Positions 1 through 6,142 of a stretch of DNA of 15,568 nt are shown here, piece by piece. Source of the DNA: CAYOBW01 sp964402115 (GTDB taxonomy: Bacteria > Verrucomicrobiota > Kiritimatiellia > UBA8416 > CAYOBW01); NCBI GenBank assembly GCA_964402115.1, contig CAYOBW010000164.1, positions 1 through 15,568 of the forward strand, given 5' to 3'. The first letter of the stretch is position 1, and each line of letters begins with the position of its first letter. The translations under genes were made by a program, and so were the position numbers. The notes beneath the pieces are model-generated. The model worked only from the letters and a program-made list of their open reading frames with translations, was not told the origin of the DNA and did not search any database.

Positions 1-832
1 TGATCTTGCCGTTGCCGCGCACGGGGCCGTCGAGCCGCTGCAGGTTGCAGTTGACGACGAAGATCAGGTTGTCCAGCTTCTCGCGCGCCGCCAGCGAGAT
101 CGCGCCCAGCGCCTCGGGCTCGTCCGTCTCGCCGTCGCCGAGGAAGGCCCAGATCTTCTGGTCGGAGGGGCGCTTGAGGCCGCGGTCCTCGAGGTACTTG
201 ATGAAGCGGGCGTGGTAGATGGCCGTGATAGGCCCGAGGCCCATGGAGACGGTCGGGAACTTCCAGAAGTCCGGCATCAGCCAGGGATGCGGGTAGGAGG
301 AGAGCCCGGGGTGGGCGTGCAGCTCGTGGCGGAAGTTGTCGATCTGCGCGACGGGCAGGCGCCCCTCGAGGAACGCCCGCGCGTAGATGCCGGGCGAGGC
401 GTGGCCCTGGAAGTAGATCAGGTCGCCTTCATGGTCCGCCGTGGGCCCCCGGAAGAAGTGGTTGAAGCCCACCTCGTAGAGGGTGGCGGAGGAGGCGTAC
501 GAGGCGATGTGCCCGCCGATGCCCTCCTCCTCGCGGTTGGCCTTCACCACCATGGCCATTGCGTTCCAGCGCAGGATGCTGGCGATCCGCCGCTCCAGCT
601 CGTGGTTGCCGGGGTACGGGGGCTGCTCGGACGCGGGGATGGTGTTGATGTAGGGCGTGTTGGCCGTGAAGGGAATGCGCACGCCCTGCCGCTGGGCGTG
701 ATGGGACAGCTCGCCGAACAGCTCGGCCACGCGTTCGGCTCCGCTGCGCGTCGCCACTTCGTCCAGGGATTCGAGCCACTCGCGCGTCTCGATCGCATCC
801 GCTTCCGGGTTCCGGCTCGGGGCTTCGTCCAT
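1..832 (-). CDS. aceE: Pyruvate dehydrogenase E1 component, homodimeric type (5' part; 3' end outside window)
   Basis: This enzyme is the thiamine-diphosphate-dependent E1 subunit of the pyruvate dehydrogenase complex. It decarboxylates pyruvate and reductively acetylates the lipoyl group of E2 in the cytoplasm. About 277 N-terminal residues are visible; the family is usually near 890. Seen in the translation are WNAMAMVVKANRE near residue 90, GIGGHIASYASSATLYEVGFN, and a thiamine-diphosphate motif that begins GDGETDEPEALGAI and ends NCN, followed by LQRLDGPVRGNGKI. All of these are close to the E. coli AceE pattern. The start at 832 is chosen because GAGGTGA (836-842) precedes the ATG at good spacing and the protein begins MDEAPSRNPEADAIETREW, as is usual for AceE. 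The gene continues off the left edge. It has its own promoter at 903-930 and is probably transcribed separately from the sugar genes upstream. Confidence 0.95.
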   Translation of the reverse strand, partial: MDEAPSRNPEADAIETREWLESLDEVATRSGAERVAELFGELSHHAQRQGVRIPFTANTPYINTIPASEQPPYPGNHELERRIASILRWNAMAMVVKANREEEGIGGHIASYASSATLYEVGFNHFFRGPTADHEGDLIYFQGHASPGIYARAFLEGRLPVAQIDNFRHELHAHPGLSSYPHPWLMPDFWKFPTVSMGLGPITAIYHARFIKYLEDRGLKRPSDQKIWAFLGDGETDEPEALGAISLAAREKLDNLIFVVNCNLQRLDGPVRGNGKI

Positions 833-902
833 GAATCACCTCGCAGTTGACCGCCAGGGGGCGCCGGCCGCGGCAGCGGACCGCCCCCTTTGTGCGCCCG
901 TG

Positions 903-930
903 ATTGTAGCGGACGGGGGGTGAGCCGCAA
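903..930 (-). promoter_or_regulatory. Probable sigma70-type promoter of aceE
   Basis: On the minus strand, TTGCGG (925-930) and TACAAT (903-908) are separated by 16 bp. The -10 box matches the consensus at five of six bases; the -35 box matches only at TTG. The predicted leader to the aceE start is about 60 nt. No other promoter-like pair was seen between 833 and 1147. Assignment is by eye. Confidence 0.5.
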
Positions 931-1030
931 GCGGAAAGCGCGGTAAATGCCACCGGATGCGTATTCATTGAAGGCGCGGACTTGGGGAGCGGGCCGGCGT
1001 GTCTGGGGGTAATGCGTCAGTGACGTGAGG

Positions 1031-1108
1031 CGCCTCCTGCCGCCTCGCGTGGCAGGGGCGCAGATTTCCGGCTGCCGTGGCGCAAGGCCACGGGGAGCCC
1101 CCCACGGC
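1031..1108. repeat. Cluster of inverted repeats between hipA remnant and aceE
   Basis: The 315-bp gap between the hipA remnant and aceE holds no gene. Near its hipA side are two strong hairpins. One pairs CCTGCC (1036-1041) with GGCAGG (1051-1056), and the flanks extend the pairing. The other pairs CCGTGGC (1075-1081) with GCCACGG (1087-1093) around a 5-nt loop. CCACGGC at 1102-1108 could compete for the CCGTGG strand. An 11-nt palindrome, CGTCAGTGACG, sits at 1015-1025. No T-tract follows either stem, so a classical intrinsic terminator is not shown. A REP-like element or an mRNA 3'-end stabiliser downstream of hipA fits equally well. Confidence 0.4.
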
Positions 1109-1147
1109 AATGACCCGATACGTCTAAGGGCAGTAGACTGCAGGGGT

Positions 1148-1803
1148 TCAGGAGGCGAGCTCCTTGAGTCGCGCCAGCATACGCGTCGTCGTCGTCTTGG
1201 GCAGTTTCAATCCGGCGGCCAGCACCTTGAACCCCGCGAGGGCGCCGCGCACCTGTTCGACGATCTCCCGGGCTTCCCGCGGTTTCAAGTCCACCTGCCC
1301 GGCGAGTTTCAGCAAGTGCTTCCGACGGGGATGCTGGCCTTCGCCGGCGACGGAAAGGGTATGCCATCCGTTCAGACCGTTGTGGAAGGTGAAATCGTAG
1401 AGCGGCGCGAGTCGCCAGACGCCCCTTGCGTCCATCAAGTACGCGAAGTTCTTGAGGTGATCGTCGCGATTGCAGGCGAGGACGTTCAGGCAGGTCCGGC
1501 GGAAGAGTTCGCAGCTCTGCGCGTGATCGCGGGTCAGGGACTCGGTCAGACGAAAGAGCATTTCATACTCGTCCACCGGCGTCCGGAAATCGGCATGCAA
1601 CAGACCAGCCGCCGAGTGCAGGTGCAGGCGCCGTCCGGGAGCCACCCGGTCGAATCGGCGAGCAGCGAAAAATCGGCCAGCGGAGGTTTCGATGAGCCGG
1701 CGCTCGGGCACCTCGGCGCCGGCTGCGGCGGCCAACTCGGCGTAGGCGAACTCCAGTGGACCGGCGTCCGGACCATCCGACTGGGTAAGGCGTCCAAGCT
1801 CAT
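1148..1803 (-). pseudogene. hipA: HipA-family toxin kinase remnant, N-terminal lobe deleted
   Basis: HipA is a Ser/Thr kinase toxin paired with the HipB antitoxin. Only the second half of the family is present. The open frame has homology from about 1790 to its stop at 1148, beginning SDGPDAGPLEFAYAELAA and continuing with VPERRLIE and RRFDRV. Its catalytic loop is NRDDHLKN (1456-1479), followed by APLYDF, the metal-binding region. The start-proximal lobe, including the phosphate-binding Gly-rich loop and the ATP-binding lysine, is missing. An ATG at 1803 overlaps the hipB stop (ATGA) and follows AGGAGG, so it looks like the original start. However, it reads MSLDALPSRMV in a different frame from the kinase. 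The simplest reading is an out-of-frame deletion of roughly 150-200 codons just after the start. No in-frame start with a ribosome site was seen, so the kinase is probably dead. Confidence 0.8.
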
Positions 1804-2150
1804 GGCCCCTCCTGTTTCGGTTGGCGGATGCGCACGCGTTGGCGTGGACGCGGGGGGCGCTGCAACTCGGAGAGGTCGCGCGGCAGTGCCGCCAGACGCA
1901 GGCGATCCCGGAGATAGGCATGGAATCCGTCCAGTTCGCCCAACGCCCGCAACACACGCATCAGACTGTCGGTGCCGCCCGCACCCTCACGCTCCAGACG
2001 CGAGAGTGTCGCCACCGGCACACCGGATCGGGACGACAACATCGGTTGCGTCCACTCCAGTCGCTGCCGCGCAAGCCGCAACCATTGCCCCAACGCCTGC
2101 CGCGCGTCCCGTGGCCGCACCACCTGCCATACACTGTCAGCGTCATTCAT
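1800..2150 (-). CDS. hipB: HipB-like XRE-family antitoxin/repressor
   Basis: This is a 116-residue helix-turn-helix protein. The XRE fold occupies about residues 18-80. The turn-recognition segment is TQPMLSSRSGVPVATLSRLER (residues 34-54, written here with its last residues as the end of the recognition helix), followed by LMRVLRALGELDGF. The C-terminal tail is Arg- and Pro-rich, as is common in HipB-type antitoxins, which bind HipA and repress their own operon. The TGA stop overlaps the ATG of the former hipA start, the standard hipBA arrangement. Start 2150 is preferred because it lies just downstream of the operator region, although no clear Shine-Dalgarno sequence precedes it. The frame is intact even though hipA is not, so the gene may persist as an autorepressor. 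XRE membership is clear; the HipB name rests on its neighbour. Confidence 0.8.
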   Translation of the reverse strand: MNDADSVWQVVRPRDARQALGQWLRLARQRLEWTQPMLSSRSGVPVATLSRLEREGAGGTDSLMRVLRALGELDGFHAYLRDRLRLAALPRDLSELQRPPRPRQRVRIRQPKQEGP

Positions 2151-2214
2151 GACGCGGCAATGGTATTACAACCTACGGGAATTCACAAGATAAAGACGTT
2201 GTAATTACAACCAA
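2140..2214 (-). promoter_or_regulatory. Promoter/operator region of hipB
   Basis: This stretch is AT-rich against a GC-rich background. It has a perfect 14-bp palindrome, GTTGTAATTACAAC (2198-2211). The half-site ATTACAACC occurs twice, at 2165-2173 and 2204-2212, 39 bp apart. A second palindrome, GCGTCAT-TC-ATGACGC (2140-2155), covers the hipB start codon. A weak promoter, TTGGTT (2209-2214) and TATCTT (2187-2192) with 16-bp spacing on the minus strand, would place the 14-bp palindrome between the boxes, as expected for autorepression. HipB-type repressors bind palindromic operators; which of these sites is used is inference. Confidence 0.5.
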
Positions 2215-2274
2215 TGATAATTGAACAACATGCTTGGCACTCAATCCTCAGCAGGGAAACAGAAGCCGGACGCG

Positions 2275-3399
2275 TCACCGGCCGGCGTTGAGGGCGCTCA
2301 GGGTGATCTTCCGGTTGGGGGCGTCGTAGCGGATGACGTAGTCGCGGAGGAAGGACATGCCGAGCAGGCCGTCCACCCCGGGGCCGGGCGGCTGCGGGAG
2401 CACCATGGCGCGCACGTCCTCGGAGCGGAAGCGGTCCAGCTCGACGGAATTCAGCAGCACGCACGCGGCCTCCGTGGTCGAGGCGTCGGCGAGCGAAATC
2501 GTGACCCGCGGCGCCGCGCGCAAGTCGAGGTTCAGCCGGCGGGCGAAGGCTTCGGAGAGCACGACGGTGCTTGCGCCGGTATCGAGGATGAAGCGCCCCG
2601 CCACACCGTTCAGGCGGACGGTCAGCACGGGCCGGTCGGCCTCGCCCTCCAGGGCCAGCTCGGCGGTGTTGACGTCGTGCCGGTAGTTCGCCCGCCGCTT
2701 GTCCATCTCGCGCCGGAAGATGCGCTCGGCTTCGTCGGCGGCCGGCGGCGCGACGGCGTACTGCGCCTCGAACCCGGCCAGCGCCCCGAGGTAGTTCGAG
2801 ACATTGCCGGAAAGCGCCGCCAGCTGGTCGGACACCGTGCGGGCGGTCTCGCCGTTGAGCTGCCGCCGGCTGCCGGCCATGTTGCTGCGCTGCACGAGCG
2901 CGTTGTAGCGCTGCACGTCGCCGGGCTGTTTCAGGGAGCCGGGAGCGCCCGCGGTCAGCAGGGCCTCCTGCGCGGCGCGCCACTCGGCTTCGAGCGCCCC
3001 CGCCTCCTGCATGAGCTTACGCTGCCGGGCCTTGACGGCCTTGCTGTCGCGCAGCGCGTTGAGCGCGCCCTGGCGCTGCTGCTCCAGCCGGTTGAACGTC
3101 GTGGCCAAATCGGCGTAGCGGGGAGGCACAAAGCGCGGGTTGGTGAAGTAGCGCGCCTGCCAGGTCTCCTGCAGGCGCGCCTGGTCCTCCGTGGTGCCCT
3201 TGTGGATGGCCTTGATCTGCGCCCGCTTCAGCCGGATCTGCCCCACGCCGATGCTGACCACGACCTCCTCCGGCGTATCCTCGACCACGACGCCGTCCAG
3301 GGAGCGCCCGTTCGTCAGCTCCACGCGGTCCGCCCGTGCCGCCAGCGCCAGCACGCCGGCCAGCAGGAAAGCGGTCCCTCGTTTTTGTGCCATCGACAT
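2275..3399 (-). CDS. Secreted retropepsin-like aspartic protease family protein
   Basis: This is a 374-residue exported protein with three visible parts. Residues 1-23 form a signal peptide (basic MAQKR, hydrophobic core, likely cleavage after AARA). Residues 24-67 form a small beta-rich segment, VELTNGRSLDGVVVE to RLKRAQIKAI, of the kind found in periplasmic proteins of unknown function. Residues 72-245 are helical and charged, with coiled-coil-like stretches. Residues 255-374 form the protease-like domain, with catalytic LDTGAST (Asp273) and the conserved GVDGLLGMSFLRDY near residue 341. Single-domain retropepsin-like proteins of this type act as dimers; substrates in bacteria are mostly unknown. 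There are two in-frame starts, at 3399 and 3393, and neither has a strong ribosome site. The gene follows the second URO-D gene by 30 bp and may be the last gene of that transcription unit. Confidence 0.8.
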   Translation of the reverse strand: MSMAQKRGTAFLLAGVLALAARADRVELTNGRSLDGVVVEDTPEEVVVSIGVGQIRLKRAQIKAIHKGTTEDQARLQETWQARYFTNPRFVPPRYADLATTFNRLEQQRQGALNALRDSKAVKARQRKLMQEAGALEAEWRAAQEALLTAGAPGSLKQPGDVQRYNALVQRSNMAGSRRQLNGETARTVSDQLAALSGNVSNYLGALAGFEAQYAVAPPAADEAERIFRREMDKRRANYRHDVNTAELALEGEADRPVLTVRLNGVAGRFILDTGASTVVLSEAFARRLNLDLRAAPRVTISLADASTTEAACVLLNSVELDRFRSEDVRAMVLPQPPGPGVDGLLGMSFLRDYVIRYDAPNRKITLSALNAGR

Positions 3400-3429
3400 G
3401 CCGGCATGATAGGGCCGCGGCCGGCCGGA

Positions 3430-4503
3430 TCAAGCGCCCTTTTCGGCCAGCGCCGCAAGGATGACGGGGATCGCCGTCTGCCAGTTCCGGGGAAGGTCCT
3501 CCGAGATCTCGAAGGCCAGGGCGCGCGCGCCGGCCCTGGCCCGCCGGGCCAGCACGGCCGCGCGCAGCTCCGGCGCGGGCCGGTCGTACAGCTCGATGTT
3601 CAGGTTGGCCCAGAACACCTTGTCGGGCCAGAGCGCCCGGCACGCGTCGTACGGCATGTCGCCCTCGGGCGGCTCGGTGAGCGATTCGATCACGTGAAAG
3701 GGCGCCGCCGCAAGCTGGTCGGCGATCACGCGCAGCTGCCCGTCGTAGTGGACCATGACCCGCTTCCCGCCGGCCTCCAGAATCGGCACGCCCTCCCGGT
3801 ACACCGGCAACAGGTAGTCCTGGAATCGGGCCGGCCCGAGCATGCCGATCGTCAGGTTCTCGAGCCACTTCACGTAGCGCCCCGGCCCCGCCGCAATCAG
3901 CCGCTGCTCCTCGATGAACTGCCGCCTCAGCGCCGCGTACAGCTCGAACAGCTCGGGCACTTCCAGGGCCACGTCCAGGCAGAACTGCTCCGTGCCGGCC
4001 CAGTCGATGTTGATCTTCATCAGCGGCGTGCGGTGCAGCCAGTTGCCGCTGCCGGTGACCACGGTGAGGCCGTGCCGGCCGACGACGGCCTCGTACTCCG
4101 CAAACCGCTCGTAGCGCGGCCGCAGCTCCGTGTGCTCCACGATCCAGCGCGCCACGCGGTAGTCGCGCGGCTCCTTGACCCAGTCCTCGTGATGCCAGCC
4201 GTTGCGGGTCACCTTCCGGATCTCCCCGGCCGGCGTGCGCTGCCGCACGACGCGGTAAACGTCCGCCCCTTCGCGGCGCTCCTCCGTGACGACTTCCACG
4301 CCGTGCGTGACGGCCTCGAGGATCTCGCAGTGCCCCGTCACGCCCAGCCCCAGGTCCAGCAGCCGCTGCCAGGCGTCCTCGCGCATGCGCGCCGCGAGAA
4401 CGGCCGCCGTGGTGGCGCCCATGTTCCAGTCGTAGATGGACAGGGGGGTCACGGCGGGCGTCTGCCCCTCCAGCGCCGCAACAAGTTGTTCCCGTGTGTC
4501 CAT
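3430..4503 (-). CDS. Uroporphyrinogen decarboxylase (URO-D) family protein, second copy
   Basis: This 357-residue, probably cytoplasmic TIM-barrel protein belongs to the broad URO-D family. It is recognised from its overall pattern: a start MDTREQLVAALEGQTP, then WLENLTIGMLGPARFQDYLLPVY (from residue 213; the first 20 residues suffice), VMVHYDGQLRVIADQLA near 249, and ISEDLPRNW near 333. It is not a haem-pathway HemE, because the arginine-rich substrate loop of HemE is absent. It also lacks the His-x-Cys zinc motif of MtaA-type methylcobamide methyltransferases; the equivalent position reads HYDG. The reaction is unknown. It starts 10 bp after the GH57 stop, with AGGAT upstream, so the two are almost certainly co-transcribed. 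Sequence similarity to the copy at 11295-12371 looks distant. Confidence 0.8.
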   Translation of the reverse strand: MDTREQLVAALEGQTPAVTPLSIYDWNMGATTAAVLAARMREDAWQRLLDLGLGVTGHCEILEAVTHGVEVVTEERREGADVYRVVRQRTPAGEIRKVTRNGWHHEDWVKEPRDYRVARWIVEHTELRPRYERFAEYEAVVGRHGLTVVTGSGNWLHRTPLMKINIDWAGTEQFCLDVALEVPELFELYAALRRQFIEEQRLIAAGPGRYVKWLENLTIGMLGPARFQDYLLPVYREGVPILEAGGKRVMVHYDGQLRVIADQLAAAPFHVIESLTEPPEGDMPYDACRALWPDKVFWANLNIELYDRPAPELRAAVLARRARAGARALAFEISEDLPRNWQTAIPVILAALAEKGA

Positions 4504-4513
4504 ATCGGCGATC

Positions 4514-6070
4514 CTATTTCCGGCGCCCCGTCTTCATATCCCGCACCACTTCGATCTCGACGCCGCCGACCAACCGGCGGGCGGCGACCATGGCGTCGGC
4601 GCGCACCCGGTACTCCGACGGCTGGAGCACGACTCCGGAGTCGCGGGCGCTGTCGAGGTTCCGGGAGGTGGCAATCAGCGTGCGGGCCAGCAGGGCGCTG
4701 CGCTTCTGCGCCGCGGTGCCGGTCTTGAGCAGCGCCGCCGCCTTCTTCGTGATCAGGGCCTGCTGGAGGCCCAGGATGCTCTTGAGCGTGGCGACGGCGT
4801 CGGTCCGCAGCCTGCCGCGGTCCACGCCGCCGACGAGCAGTTCGGCCTGCAGCAGGTTCTCGAAGCAGTAGCCATAGTTGAAGGGGTGGATGATGTGCGG
4901 CGCGTCCGGCAACGTGGGCGGCCACTGGCCGTCGGAGTTGTAGGAGTTGGTGAGATAGAACCACGCCTGCTGGCGGAGTTCGGCGCCGAGCCGGGACCGG
5001 AGCAGCTTCGCGCGGACGAGATCCTGCCAGGGGCGCAGCAGGCGCGCCATCGGCGTCTCCGCCCAGGTCGAAGCGTGTCCGCCATGCCAGGCGGAGTCGT
5101 CGTCGAACGTGAGCGTCTCCCGGTGCGGCGGGAGCCGGCAGGCTTCGTCGAACGTGCAGAAGCCGCCGCGCTGCCGGCAGGCGCCGATGAGCTCGATGAG
5201 CTTTCCCCGCGATGCGGGCGTGTGCTCGAAGGTGTTGTCGGGCTTGTTCTCGTACTTCAGCCGGAACCAGCCGTTCGTGCCGACGTACTCCGCGTCGTCG
5301 GCGAAGATGATCACCGCGCCCTCCGGCTCGCCCGGGTGCTGCTGCGAGTAGGTGTCGATCAGGGCGAGGTACTTCTCGAACGTGTAGCCCTGCATGCCCA
5401 TGAAGTAGCGCACGCCGAATTGCGCGATGCGGTCGGTGCGCAGGAACATGCGGAGCTTGTTCTTCGGCAGGCCGGCCACGCGGTTGAACGGAAAGTGAAT
5501 CGCCCGCTCGGTGCCCGGCAGGTCGTACTTGAAACCGAAGTGGTAGAAGGCCTTCTCCTTAGTGTGCTCCTGCGCGTAGATTTCAGGGCGCAGCGGCTGC
5601 CCATCCGGCCCGCAGGAACGGCTGTACGCCTCGAAGTCGCCGATGCAGTTCGCATAGCCGGCCGCCGCAACCTGCTCCGGCACGTAGCCGCACCAACCGC
5701 ACTCGGGATTCCAGAAGCTGCGCGGCACGAAGCCGAGCAGCCGTTTGTAAGCCTCGTTCGAGAACCGGATGGACCAGATCCCGTCCTCCTTGGGAAAGTT
5801 CGGCAGCATCGGGTGCGCGTAGGGCGATCCCATGAACTCGCAGCGCCCCTCCGCGCAGGCCCGCTTGATCTTCGCGAGCACGTCCGGGCAGCGGCTGGCG
5901 ATCTCGTCGAGGGTGTAGCCGGACGCCTCGAAGACGAACTTCACGTCCGGGAACAGCTGCTCCATGGTGTCGAAGATCAGCTCGTAGCTCTTGCGGATGA
6001 CGAACTCGTACCGGTCCGGCGTGAGGTACGCGTAGTTGAGATTGGCGTGGAAGATGGCGACGTATTTCAT
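4514..6070 (-). CDS. Glycoside hydrolase family 57 protein
   Basis: This 518-residue protein starts MKYVAIFHANLNYAYLTP, the beta-strand and first conserved motif of the GH57 barrel. SFWNPECGWCGYVPEQ (residues 118-133) contains Glu123, in the place of the nucleophile motif. IIFADDAEYVG (254-264) supplies Asp258/Asp259 in the place of the acid/base motif. The C-terminal 180 residues are largely helical, as in other GH57 members. The family comprises alpha-amylases, 4-alpha-glucanotransferases, branching enzymes and alpha-galactosidases, and I cannot tell which activity applies here. There is no signal peptide, so it is probably cytoplasmic, unlike the two enzymes encoded upstream. The start at 6070 is preferred over an in-frame ATG at 6118 because AAGGGGAA lies just before it and the family's first strand begins there. 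It follows the GH2 gene after a 72-bp gap containing an inverted repeat. Confidence 0.88.
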   Translation of the reverse strand: MKYVAIFHANLNYAYLTPDRYEFVIRKSYELIFDTMEQLFPDVKFVFEASGYTLDEIASRCPDVLAKIKRACAEGRCEFMGSPYAHPMLPNFPKEDGIWSIRFSNEAYKRLLGFVPRSFWNPECGWCGYVPEQVAAAGYANCIGDFEAYSRSCGPDGQPLRPEIYAQEHTKEKAFYHFGFKYDLPGTERAIHFPFNRVAGLPKNKLRMFLRTDRIAQFGVRYFMGMQGYTFEKYLALIDTYSQQHPGEPEGAVIIFADDAEYVGTNGWFRLKYENKPDNTFEHTPASRGKLIELIGACRQRGGFCTFDEACRLPPHRETLTFDDDSAWHGGHASTWAETPMARLLRPWQDLVRAKLLRSRLGAELRQQAWFYLTNSYNSDGQWPPTLPDAPHIIHPFNYGYCFENLLQAELLVGGVDRGRLRTDAVATLKSILGLQQALITKKAAALLKTGTAAQKRSALLARTLIATSRNLDSARDSGVVLQPSEYRVRADAMVAARRLVGGVEIEVVRDMKTGRRK

Positions 6071-6093
6071 GCTGTTCCCCTTTTCGCACCCGG

Positions 6094-6139
6094 AGCCCCG
6101 GAAGGCCGATCGCGGCACTCCGGCGGCGGCCCCGGGGCT
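6094..6139 (-). repeat. Inverted repeat in the GH2-GH57 gap
   Basis: AGCCCCGG (6094-6101) and CCGGGGCT (6132-6139) form a perfect 8-bp stem around a GC-rich 30-nt loop, between the GH2 stop and the GH57 ribosome site. No T-tract follows. It could be an mRNA processing or stability element inside the operon, or chance in GC-rich DNA. Confidence 0.3.
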
Positions 6140-6142
6140 GGT

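Noticed and set aside
833..1147. Small protein genes between aceE and the hipA remnant
   Set aside because: Open frames here are arginine- and proline-rich shadows with no ribosome site or family resemblance. The region holds a promoter and hairpins.
1804..1957. Continuation of the hipA frame upstream of the hipB stop as a longer protein
   Set aside because: That part overlaps hipB in another frame and does not resemble the HipA N-terminal lobe.
2253..2282. Intrinsic terminator after the retropepsin-like gene
   Set aside because: The stem GCCGG/CCGGC (2265-2269 with 2278-2282) is only 5 bp, overlaps the stop codon, and the following TTCTGTTT is a weak T-tract.
2221..4728. Very long open frame on the + strand (also 4436-7633 and 8947-10932)
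   Set aside because: These are antisense shadows of well-recognised minus-strand genes. High GC content at third codon positions keeps them open, and their translations are low-complexity and match no family.
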